Part shown: in pieces, positions 32,986-42,792 of the stretch
How positions within the stretch are numbered: the first letter of the stretch is position 1
How the letters are laid out: every line of letters begins with the position of its first letter
Source of the DNA: Cryptomeria japonica
Lineage: Eukaryota; Streptophyta; Pinopsida; Cupressales; Cupressaceae
Assembly (NCBI RefSeq): GCF_030272615.1
Contig: NC_081405.1
Location: 571,438,252 to 571,502,251 of the forward strand
Length of the DNA: 64,000 nt
Direction of reading: 5' to 3'
The notes under the pieces: model-generated
The model's database searches: none
Seen by the model: the letters and a program-made list of their open reading frames with translations, nothing else
Told to the model about the DNA's origin: nothing
Position numbers and translations under genes: made by a program

Positions 32986-33865
32986 TCACTTGTAGGGTAG
33001 TAGCTTGTCATCCTTTGTCTGATAGTCATTGTTGATTTGATGGACGACCAGTTGCGAGTCCCCATAGACTTTTAATTCTGTGATTTTCCATTCTACGACC
33101 ATTTTGATGCCTATGACCAGTGCCTCATATTCAGCCACATTATTTGTGCATGGAAACATAAGCCTGTATGATCTTGGTATAGTGTGTCCTTCAGGAGTGA
33201 TGAATAAAATGCTGGCATCCGAACCATGTTGTGTATAAGATCCATCAAAGTACAGGGTCCATTGCTTGGGAGAAAGAGCAAGAACATCCCTGTCTGGAAA
33301 TTCAACCTCCATGGTTTGTTTTCCTGGTAGCGGTGCTTCAGCCAGTTGATCTGCAATTGCTTGTCCTTTGATGGCTCGTCTTTCTATGTATTGGATGTCG
33401 AATTCACTGAGAATCATGACCCATTTAGCCAATCGTCCTGTAAGAGTGGCCTTGCTGAGTAGATATTTGAGAGGATCAATTTTTGCAACTAACTTGATGG
33501 TGTGTGCTAGCATATAATGTCGGAACTTTTGAGATGCAAAGACCACTGTTAGGCAAGCCTTTTCAATGAATGTATAGTTGAGTTCATAGCCATTCAATGT
33601 CCTACTGATGTAATATATGGCACGTTCCTTCCCTTGTTGATCTTCTTGTGCCAATAGTGCCCCCAACGATATATAAGATAAGAGGCTTTCCTGCGACTGG
33701 TGGTACTAGAACTGGTGGATTCATCAGGTACTGTTTGATTTGGTAAAAAGATTCTGCACACTTGGCCTCCCATTTGAATGGTACATTTTTGTGTAGTAAA
33801 TGGTTAAATGGGAGACTTTTATTTGCTAGCTGAGCGATGAATCGCCTGATTGATTGAAATCGGCC
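32986..33865 (-). pseudogene. pol: RNase H and second (archaeal-type) RNase H
   Basis: First RNase H: GALLAQEDQQGKERAIYYIS, LNYTFIEKACLTVVFASQKF and RHYMLAHTIKL. Second RNase H: LYFDGSYTQHGSDASILFIT, TNNVAEYEALVIGI and VYGDSQLVVHQIN. The doubled RNase H places the element in the Tat lineage. A small deletion around 33660-33690 shortens the segment between LILYI and GALLA and breaks the frame; a TAA at 33863-33865 separates it from the RT frame. Confidence 0.9.
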
Positions 33866-35626
33866 TTATAGAGATCTGAGTTGACTGATATTCTTTGGTG
33901 GTGGCATGTCCATAATGGCTTGTACCTTTGCTGGATCTACTTCAATACCTTTTGCTGAGACAATGTAACCCAGTAACTTGCCTGATGTAACCCCGAAGAC
34001 ACACTTCTTAGGGTTGAGCTTGACTTGGAATTTCTCCAATCGATCAAAAATCTTTGTTAGGATGCCAAGATGTTCGACTCTGGTGAAGGATTTAGCTAGT
34101 AAATCATCCACATAGTCTTCCATAAATGTGTGCGTCATGTCATGGAATATTGTGGTCATTGCTCTTTGATAAGTGGCCCCTGCATTCTTTAAGCCAAAAG
34201 GCATAACATTCCAACAGTACGTTCCCCAAGGACAGGTGAATGCTGTTTTATCTTGATCTTCTAGAGCTATTTTGATTTGATTGTAGCCTGAGAAACTATC
34301 CATTAATGAGAGCATTGCATGGCCTGCTGTGAGGTCTACAATTATGTCGATACTTGGCAGAGGAAAGTCGTCTTTTGGACAAGCTTTGTTGACGTCTCTG
34401 AAGTCAGTGTAGATTCTGATACTACCATCTGGTTTTGATACTGGAATGATGTTGGAAATCCACTCTGCATAGTCAATGGGTCGAATGAATCCAACGTCTA
34501 ATAATTTCTTTAGTTCAGTTTTGACCATGAGTGCCACCTGTGGGTTCATCTTTCGTAGCTTTTGCTTGACTGGCTTAACTCCTGTAGAAATGGACAGATG
34601 ATGCATGATTAAGTGTGGATCTACTCCGGGCATATCAGCATATGACCAAGAAAAGTTGATTTGTTGTCCTTTAAAGAAGATGATGAATGTCGATCTTTCT
34701 TCCTCTGTCAGAGATTCTGCAAGGTGTATGTTTATGGCTGCTTTTGTGGTACCAATGTTGATCGATTGAGTGGGCTCAATCAAAATGGGTGATTGCTCAT
34801 GAAAGTGCTCAGGAAGAGTGTCAAGTCTCCCATCGTTAGGTGCCTTAAAAAGATTTTCACCCTCAGATGCGTCCTTTATTTTTGCTTTTTTGTGATCTAG
34901 AGCTGCCATTGACTGGTTTTCAGCATCAGATCCTTTATTTGTTGTATTTTTGCGACTGAGAGACTTGGCACTCCCTGATTGACAGATATCGTTATTTTGT
35001 TCACTGGTAGAGCCTGTTTCGGGATTTACGGTACATAGGTAATGGATAATAGATGCATCATCTGGGAAAATTGGTATATCATGGATTTCAGGTTCGTCCC
35101 AATCGATGAGGTCAGGAAAGACAAGTGGTAAGGAATCGTTGGGTGGATCAAGCTCTGCTACTGTAAGTGTTAGGATAGAGTTTTCATCGTGATTGTTTTT
35201 GGTTTTAAAGAAGTCCAGGATTTCGTCGAGGTCTTCGATGGTATTATCTTCCACATAGACTTGTTCATAATATTTTTGTTCGCTTTCCTGGGCGTCATAG
35301 ATATGCTGTGGTCCAAACTCAATAGGTCTATCTTCTGCATTATGTTCTTCTTGAGAAAGGGATATAGAATCAGTATCATCCAGGATATCGGTAGTAGTAT
35401 TGGAGTAGGTACCCCATTCATATTCATTGGAATCAGTCTCATAGGCGTCATCCCAGATCCTATCTGTGCTATGAACTGGTATGTTGTATGGTGAAAACAA
35501 ATCTTTGATGATGGATACCATTTTGATAGTTTTTGTTGATTCTGTATCAGATCCGTCTTCTACTTTCTGGATTTGTTCATAGACTGTGCTTCCTCGGGGA
35601 GGAATAATGGTATCTGGAGATGACAT
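33866..35626 (-). pseudogene. pol: reverse transcriptase with long acidic N-terminal linker
   Basis: A 586-codon open stretch. The first about 290 residues are an acidic, low-complexity linker between protease and RT. Reverse transcriptase follows: LLDVGFIRPIDYAEWISNII, DFRDVNKACPKDDFPLP, DSFSGYNQIKIA, CWNVMPFGLKNAGATYQRAM and the catalytic YVDD in MEDYVDDLLAKS, then LNPKKCVFGV and LLGYIVSAKGIEVDP. All core motifs are intact within this stretch. Confidence 0.93.
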
Positions 35627-37315
35627 GATTTGTTCTTGAGATATTGGTGTTGGAATATGAGCTACTGATGTAGATAGGGCCTTCTTATGACTTAGAAGCT
35701 TCCCCTGATGTAACTTCTGATCTTGACGTTCCCGTGCCTTGCGGATTGTTTCTGCTGATTCAAAGAGTGCTTCCTGCCAGGATTCTTCTTTGTACTTCGT
35801 CTTTACTTTCCATTGAGGTTTGGTAGGTAGGTGTGGCGGCTATTTCAATAGGAACGTGAGTTTAGAACCCAATCCTGCTTTGTTTCTGCTAGGTTGTGAA
35901 GGAAGATCTATAGGTTCAGTGACTCCTTTGCGTTTTCCAATAGGTCCTTTACTGCCATATCCCATTTGCTTCATGATTAAGTAGCCTTTTCCATATAGGT
36001 GTGTTGGTAGAACAATGTCCAGAGTGACTGCTCTATGATCTTCTTCTTCATCTTTATATAACCAGCTAAGAACATCTTTATCTTCTGATTCATGTGCTAG
36101 AGTGCCCAGTTGGATGAAAGTACCATCAAATTTGGTGATGGGCTAAGTAATCAGATGTGTTGATGTAGTAGGCAATCCATGAGATCTAGGTGATGTTGGC
36201 AATTTAGCCAAACATAACGGTTCCAAAGAGTATTCTCCCATACCTTGGTCCTTAATTTGCATTTTATGTTTGAAGTCTCCCCATAAGGAGTTGGATTTTG
36301 CTGTGTGTTGATCTGATGTATAGGATCACTGCTTTTCTCTATTATGAGGAACCAAACTGTCCTCGGCTACCCCCATTGTGTTGCAATGTTGAAATGGATT
36401 GTGATCAGCTGATATGGAGATTTCTTGTCCATCATAAGGGAACTTGACACACTGGTGATATGTAGAAGGTACTGCTTGCATTTCATGTATCCAGGGTCAT
36501 CCTAACAAGATATTGTAGGTGAGATCAATATCTAAGACCTGACATATAGTATCCTTTTGTATTGGTCCTACTTGAATAGGTAATATCATTGTTCCTTTAG
36601 AGGACCTTTCCTCATCATCATATGCCTTTATGGTAATTTTCTTGCAAGGATCAATAGATTCTTCTGAGAAGCCTAGTGCACGGATGAGCTTTAAAGTACA
36701 TATATTAAGGCCGGCTCCTCCATCTATTAGGACTCTTTTGACTCGGTGTTTGCAAACAATGACTTCAATATGGAGAGGAGTATTATGTGGATGACTCAAG
36801 GAAGTATTGTGATGCTCTGAGAAGGTGAGGTTATGAGGTCCTGTCATATGGGCAACCATGGCTTGAAATATGTCTGTATTCAGATTTTGAGGTACATTTG
36901 TTTCCAATAGCGCTTGCTCCAATATGTCTTTGTGCTTTGGTGATAGTTTCAATAATTCCAGGATAGATATCTAAGCTGGAGTCTTACGTAGTTGGTTGAA
37001 CAAGTTATATTGGATTTTTGGTGTGGTAGTTGTAGGTGTCATATGTCCTTTCAAGACATATTTCTGAGTTCGGGTTGTGACATTGACTGATTCATGATCA
37101 TGTCGATCTCGAATGGTGATGACATTTACTTGATGATCTTCAGCTGATATGTGGTTGATGGTGTTGTTGTAGATGTGATTAATACAAGCTCCGCGTGTAT
37201 CATTGGAAGTTGATGCTCCATCTTTGTTGTAATTTGGGAGAGGATTTTTGAAAGCTCCGTGATCACCATTTGTTTTGAGACCATCCACCGTTAAGTCACC
37301 TCGATCAATCATGTC
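35627..37315 (-). pseudogene. gag-pol middle: protease and G-patch region, with stops
   Basis: Retroviral-type aspartic protease around 36740-36500 (VLIDGGAGLNICTLKLI, ALGFSEESIDP; the usual D-S/T-G appears as DGG), ending NILLG, then [16 protein letters not shown] after a TGA. Further on, GYGSKGPIGKRKGVTEPI near 35960 resembles the G-patch segment found after the protease in many plant gypsy elements. In-frame stops lie at 37313-37315, 36968-36970, 36494-36496, near 36335, near 36143 and near 35840. Confidence 0.85.
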
Positions 37316-38950
37316 CTATATTATATGTTTCAATCTCATGCATTCATTTGTTCTATGACCCTTGTTACGATGGAAATCACAATAGTGTGAATCATTCCAC
37401 CAAGGTGGTTTGATTGGGGGCTCATAGTTGTTGATTGGAGGCAAAGAAAGAATCTTGTTTGCCAAAAGTTCTCTGAATGCGGATTCTAATGATTGTCCTA
37501 GTGGTGTGAAGATACGTTTTTGGAAATTGTTTGTGTTGTTGCGTGGATTGTTGTTAGGTCCTGGATTCATGTTTTTGCTTTGAGTATCGTTGGTGTTGAA
37601 TTGTCCTTGATCAGTGTTTTGCGCATATGTGTTAGCACTGGGAGTAGCATTTTTAGGATTTTTCGTATTTTGAGGATTTCCAGATAATGCAAGTACTGGT
37701 TGTTTAGATTTGGGATCATATGATTCATTGTTGCCTTCATTTTTGTTTCGAGTCCAAAATCGAGATTTGTCAAGGTTGGTGTTGTTTTGATTATTGTAGT
37801 TTGATGAGTTTGTTCCTTCCTTGTAGAATTTGAGTGTTCCCTTTTTGACACATGCTTCTTCTACTTGAATGCCATTTTCAATCAATTTAGCGAAAGATGG
37901 TATGCATTGAAGTTTTAGTCTGTAACTCATCTCGCCATTCAAGTTATCAATGAAGATTTTCATTTTCTCCTTTTCGGGAATATCTCGAGGATATCGTGAT
38001 ACCATGCGTCGCCAGCATTGGAGGAACACCATGAATGTTTCGTTGTTCTTTTGTTTGGTGTTGCAAACATCTAGCATGGTTATGGCATGTTGGATGTTGT
38101 AGGAATAGTGGGTTATGAATTTGTTAACCAACTCATCAAATGATCTGACAGGTGGCGAAATTTTGGATAACCATTCCATGGTTTGTCCTCCCAAGCTTCT
38201 GGGGAATAACCTCATCAAATAGGTGTCATCATGAGCAAATTCAAGGCTCAGTGTGCAAAATTCTCGAACATGATCCCGGGGATCACTTTTCCCATCGTAT
38301 TTATCAAATTTGGGAACGTCCGAGTTTGGAGGAAAAGGCACCATGTTCAACCTTCTGTCGAATGGAGAAGGACAGATTTCGTTTAAAGAGTATCATACTG
38401 TTGTCCCTTGTTGCATATCTTGTATTTGCCTTTGCAACATGTGCATTTGTTGAGTAAGAGCAACCAAAGGCGCATTATCTTGGCGAGGAAAGAGTTCTTC
38501 CCTCGTATTGGTTCTCAGCTGAAAAGGTGTGGTCAATGGTATATTTTGCTCTGGTGTTTCTAGCTCAGGTATACGCATTTTTGGTATGCGTTGTTCTGGA
38601 ATGTGCTGCTCTGGAATATGTTGCTCAGGTATGTGGGTTTCTTCTTCTCTATGTTGTTCTTGATATGCATATTGTTGAGATCCAGTTTGAAAAATGTTTG
38701 CATCGAAATCTTCAGGAAGTTTAATGCCTTTACTTGTAAGCATGAGTAGATACTTTTCTTTGTCATTTTCCATGAGCTTTTCTACAAGTTTTTGGAAGGA
38801 AGGGTTTTCTTGACATTCTCGAAGAAGGGCTTTAGTAATTTCAGGTTCTTCTATGGGTGGAACTTCAAAAGGATTTGATAATCTACGATTCATACTTGAT
38901 TCTGCATGTGTCTCGCTTTGTTTGTCTCTTTGAGAGCGAGTAACAGACAT
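37316..38950 (-). pseudogene. gag (capsid and nucleocapsid region)
   Basis: Starts at the ATG at 38950, one base after the stop of the preceding ORF. It has an N-terminal glutamine-rich region with PEQHIPEQHIPEQ repeats, then the Retrotrans_gag core (KFDKYDGKSDPRDHVREFC, WLSKISPPVRSFDELVNKFI, MVSRYPRDI). An asparagine-rich linker follows, and the zinc-knuckle-like YCDFHRNKGHRTNECMRLKH, which uses a C-H-H-C pattern. A TGA at 38393-38395 lies in frame between the two open stretches, and a stop at 37313-37315 follows the knuckle. Confidence 0.9.
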
Positions 38951-38951
38951 T

Positions 38952-39524
38952 TTAGTAGAAACTTTCATTGATGAAAGGGACAAAAGTCTCTTCGATGTGT
39001 TGCTCGGGGGTCGGTGGTTCTGGTTGAGATGTGTTATATGTGATGCACTCGTCGGGCAAGAATGCTGGATTGATTTTTTCGCCGCGGTTTATGGTTTGAT
39101 TAAAAGAAGACTTTTGACAGTATGCTCTTGTCTTCAAGGGTTCCTTGTCAAATTCACTAGTTTTGTTTTGGATATACTTTTTGACGTGATGAAGGAATAC
39201 TCGATGAGATTTGAAGAGTTGACGATTGATGTATAAAAACTTATTTCTCTTGATGAATTTGGAAAAACTAGGTTGTTGTTTCTTCAACGTGATGTTACGA
39301 TAGAGGTTCTTTCTTCTCACAATAAGGGGATTAGTCATGCATGAGTGATCAATGGTTTCCTTTGTTTGGTTTGGATTTAGTTGATTCTTGTTTTTGAAAA
39401 TTTCAAATCTTACTCTATCAAAGTGAAGGTTTAGATGTCCCTTCACGACAAAGCGTGTCAAATGATATGGATAAAAGCTTCCTGATCTGGAAACTGGATT
39501 TGACAATTTGAAAATTTTAAACAA
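38952..39524 (-). CDS. Extra ORF upstream of gag (Ogre/Tat-type ORF1), function unknown
   Basis: A 190-codon frame without internal stop, ending with TAA at 38952-38954, one base before the gag ATG. The protein is strongly basic (many K, R, N, Q) with a proline/glutamate stretch PEPPTPEQHIEETF near its end. Ogre-type relatives carry an ORF of unknown role here. The first ATG is at 39524; the true start is not proved. The spacing suggests reinitiation or splicing for gag expression. Confidence 0.6.
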   Translation of the reverse strand: MFKIFKLSNPVSRSGSFYPYHLTRFVVKGHLNLHFDRVRFEIFKNKNQLNPNQTKETIDHSCMTNPLIVRRKNLYRNITLKKQQPSFSKFIKRNKFLYINRQLFKSHRVFLHHVKKYIQNKTSEFDKEPLKTRAYCQKSSFNQTINRGEKINPAFLPDECITYNTSQPEPPTPEQHIEETFVPFINESFY

Positions 39525-39789
39525 GTGTTTTGAGATAAAAATTTGTAAGATGGTAAAGGATTCTGTTGATACTGATGATGAAATTTTCCGGATTATGATA
39601 AGAGAGACATCCTCTATTGTGCGATTCGTTTAGGATTCTGACAACTTTGTTTTGACACAAATTTTGCTCAAGAAATAGGTTTATTGGTTTGTTTGTCACT
39701 CTGTTGTGGTGAAAAATGATTTTTGATGAAAAATGCTTTGAAAAATGATTTTGAAAATTTCAAAAAAAATTCAGTTTTGCTCTCTATTT

Positions 39790-40325
39790 TTTTGTTTTTG
39801 GATCACGCGCTAGAACAGAGTCTATATGCGCTACCTAAATTTCTCAATGCGCTAAAAGAATAAGCACACACGCTAGGCTGCCCCGAGACACGCGCTAAAG
39901 TTTGGACCTATGAAAAATTTCTGTCTAAATGTTGAAAAATCTATGCGCTATCCTGGGTCTTCTACGCGTTAACTGTACGACTTCATGAGCTAATGTTTGG
40001 TTTCCACGCGCTAAGCTGTTTCTTCCAAGCGCTAAAGTTTGGACTGTTTAAAAATTGTTTGTCTAACTATTGAAAAAGTTTATGCGCTACCCTGGGCCTG
40101 TGCAGCACTAACTGTTTGACTTTATGCGCTAATGTTTGGTTTCCACGCGCTAAGCTGTAGCTTCCACGTGCTAGACTATTTGTCGGATGCGCTAAAGGAC
40201 TTGACACTGTTTTGCCTTTAGATGAAAACGCTACTGTTTTGAACCAACGTGCTAACTTGAGGTTTGGATGTGCTAACAGAAGTATTTCATGCGCTAAAAG
40301 ATTGCTCTGATGCGCTAAACTGCTT
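39790..40325 (-). repeat. GCGCTA hexamer field A in the retrotransposon leader
   Basis: About 15 exact GCGCTA and several decayed forms (GTGCTA, GCACTA, ACGCTA, GCGTTA) at irregular spacing of roughly 15-45 bp, usually preceded by AT or AC and followed by AA, CC or AT. Not an in-phase tandem array: only the hexamer is kept while the spacers differ. On the element's own strand it reads TAGCGC. Confidence 0.85.
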
Positions 40326-41775
40326 TGATGATTTTTCTTTGGTTCGGTTTTTGTCGATTTTGAAATTTTTTTATGAATTTTTCAAGCTTGATAGATGATT
40401 TTCTGAGGTAATAAATGCAAGCACGACACAAAAAGTACAACCATTTTTGCTTAATCTAACAAAAAGTGTATGTTCTGCGAGGATGTGTTCAAATCCCCAA
40501 TGTTTTAACAGGTTTGGATACAAGTAATACACTTCAGAAAGACTCTTTAGTCAAGGGTCATAAATAACATCATAGCCCACTAGTCTTGATACTCCGTCAG
40601 CTCAAACAGCCTTGTCACCCCCTAGAGGGCGCCTGTTTTTTTACCTTTTGCTAGAAATTAACTCAAAGTGAATCACTTCACAGTTGAGTAGTTATCTTGG
40701 GAGATATATGGTGAGTAATCTTGGGGGCGGATTCTTCCCCACCCTTGCAGTATGATGTTATAAATGTCTGGTTACTGACTCGGCTCAAAGTTTCTATTTC
40801 TATGGTTCGTAATTAGGCTTCTCGTTCGGCCGTCAGTGATAAACTCCCTCAGGAGGCTTCCCAACCTTTAGAACAAAGGCTTTATGTATCTCGAGGATAC
40901 TGGGGGAAGGCTAATCACTGCGCGTTACCGTTGAAAAGGACTTTCGTCGCTTTCCACATTTGATTATAGTGGGTTGGAATTCTTGGCGTCAAAGTCGTTC
41001 CCCACTTAGGTTGTTCCCTTCACACCGGCCATAAATGGCTTTAAGAGTTGATTGCAACTCCTCGGGAAGGCAGGCCTACTAAAGGATGTAATGCTTGAAG
41101 TACTGAAAGCTGTAAGAGTGGTCTGGATTTTTGATCACCCAGTTAAGGGGAGAGCATATTCCTTCCACTTTCGAGACAAAGCAATCAATTTGGTTTATTT
41201 TATCCTTTCAAATCAGTGATTTGTTAAAATCTATGTGGAGATGTTGCTCCACAAACACATGGTGTTCATTTTATCCTTTCAAAGCAATGATTGTCTGATC
41301 TATGAAAAAGAAATGGTCAACAAAGCAAATTCGATGTTTTGGTCAACAAAAGAAATCGCTAAAAGGGGAAGATCTTCCCTCTTTAGTTGTAACTGACTCT
41401 GGACTTGTGTGATTCTTTTACTTGACAGAAATTTGAAGTGAATCGTTTTATGCACCAAAGGATGGTGAAGTTCGTTTTAAATCCCTTTGTTGCAAAAATA
41501 AAAATTGTTGTGTTGTGGTTCGTTTTACAACCCAAAGTAAGGTGAGTTCAATTTTCTTTAACTAAAATCAAAAGAACTTTAAACTTTAACTAACTTGAAC
41601 AAGCTAGTAAAATTTAACCAATTTATAATTCTAAAAAAAGTCACTAAGCTCCTCCCCCTGCAATAAAAGGTCAGAAATCCTGCAAAATACCACCACAGTA
41701 GTTAGGAAAAACGGAGGATTTTGTGGACTTCAACAAGTCTAAAATTTTACTTTTCAGTTACAATTTTTGTTTCTG
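40326..41775 (-). other. Retrotransposon leader between the two GCGCTA fields
   Basis: About 1.45 kb free of the hexamer and of any ORF. It is richer in GC in its first half (CACCCCCTAGAGGGCGCC near 40617) and may fold, but no feature is identified. Confidence 0.4.
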
Positions 41776-42190
41776 TCTTTTATGCGCTACATAACAGACT
41801 ATATGTGCTATGATATACACTTGATGCGCTAAAACTAAGTATCAACGCACTACTCTATTTTCTGAATGCGCTACTCTGTATGTTGGAAGCGTTGTTCTGT
41901 CTTTTTCTCTCTCTCGCGTTAAGACATGCAGGAAAATTTGAAATTTGATGCGCTAATGTTTGAATCGCACGTGCTGGATGATGACCTACAAGCACTGAAC
42001 TGTGGGATGGATGCACTATTCTGTTTATTGCATGCGCTACTCTGTGTTTCGCCCCACGTCGAGACCTACAGGAAAGTATTAGTGGAAGTCATGCGCTAAA
42101 TAAAGGACTTCACGCACTAGAGTATGGATCCCACGCGCTAAACACTGAGAGGGATGCGCTAGACTGTTAACCAGGCGCTAGGGAATGTTT
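41776..42190 (-). repeat. GCGCTA hexamer field B next to the primer binding site
   Basis: About ten exact GCGCTA and at least as many decayed forms (GTGCTA, GCACTA, GCGTTA, GTGCCG), same style as field A, ending about 80 bp from the PBS. Confidence 0.85.
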
Positions 42191-42267
42191 CCCACGTGCC
42201 GATTCCTGTTTCCCGCGGACCTGCAAAAGTCATTAGTTTGAAAAACCGATTTGTTATTTGGGGTCGG

Positions 42268-42285
42268 GCCCCACGGTGGGCGCCA
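42268..42285 (-). other. Primer binding site
   Basis: Minus strand TGGCGCCCACCGTGGGGC, four bases (TTTC) after the LTR end GCATACA. The leading TGG fits pairing with the CCA end of a tRNA; I do not assign the tRNA. Confidence 0.85.
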
Positions 42286-42289
42286 GAAA

Positions 42290-42792
42290 TGTATGCGGGA
42301 AAAGTGGGCTGATAAAACTAAATATGTGAAAATATTGTTAGAAACTAGTCCACACACACACACAGGACTTCTTGGTGCAAGCTATGGAGTAATAACGTAT
42401 TACTCAACTTCCCAAGGTGGGTCCCATGGTTCTCTATCTCACAATGTCCCTCAAACTAATGTTTTTGCTCTCAGATCACTGAGCAAAATGGTTTAGGGAT
42501 GGAAAATGCAAGAACGAGGGATGCTTTGATTGATTTTAGAATGAGATGTATTCTAAGCTATGCCGGATTCTAGAAATGCAATAAACTAGATGATAAGATG
42601 ACAAGGTTAGTATGAATACTATTCTAACATGATATATTTAGTCTATGATTGAGCTAAAATGATAAAGAAAATACTCTAAACATGCATATTTAGTCTAATT
42701 CCTGTTAAAAGAGAAGCTAAATGATGAGCATAAAATGATATGAAAGCTTGAAAGAATTTGAGCATAAGTGTAATGCTTCAAATTTGAAGGAT
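42290..42792 (-). repeat. 5' LTR, only R-U5 present (503 bp)
   Basis: Identical to 25606-26108 except for about nine substitutions (roughly 98 percent). The match ends at the base that corresponds to 26108, about 30-38 nt downstream of the TATA box of the complete LTR, that is, at the predicted transcription start. U3 is missing; LINE-like sequence follows immediately at 42793. Confidence 0.88.

Larger units (their letters stand above)
25606..42792 (-). mobile_element. Ty3/gypsy LTR retrotransposon, Tat/Ogre type, about 17.2 kb
   Basis: Minus-strand element with, in its own 5' to 3' order: partial LTR (42792-42290), PBS (42285-42268), a leader of about 2.7 kb, an extra ORF, gag, protease, reverse transcriptase, RNase H, a second RNase H, integrase, a PMD ORF on the opposite strand, PPT (27102-27089) and a full LTR (27088-25606). 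RT before integrase places it in Ty3/gypsy. A second RNase H (FDGSYTQHGS, NVAEYEAL) between RNase H and integrase, the great length, the ORF ahead of gag and a gene between pol and the 3' LTR are traits of the Tat lineage. Nonsense codons throughout make it immobile. Confidence 0.93.

Noticed and set aside
39790-42190. CRISPR-like array from the GCGCTA repeats
   Set aside because: The unit is only six bases, spacing is irregular, and it lies in a plant retrotransposon leader.
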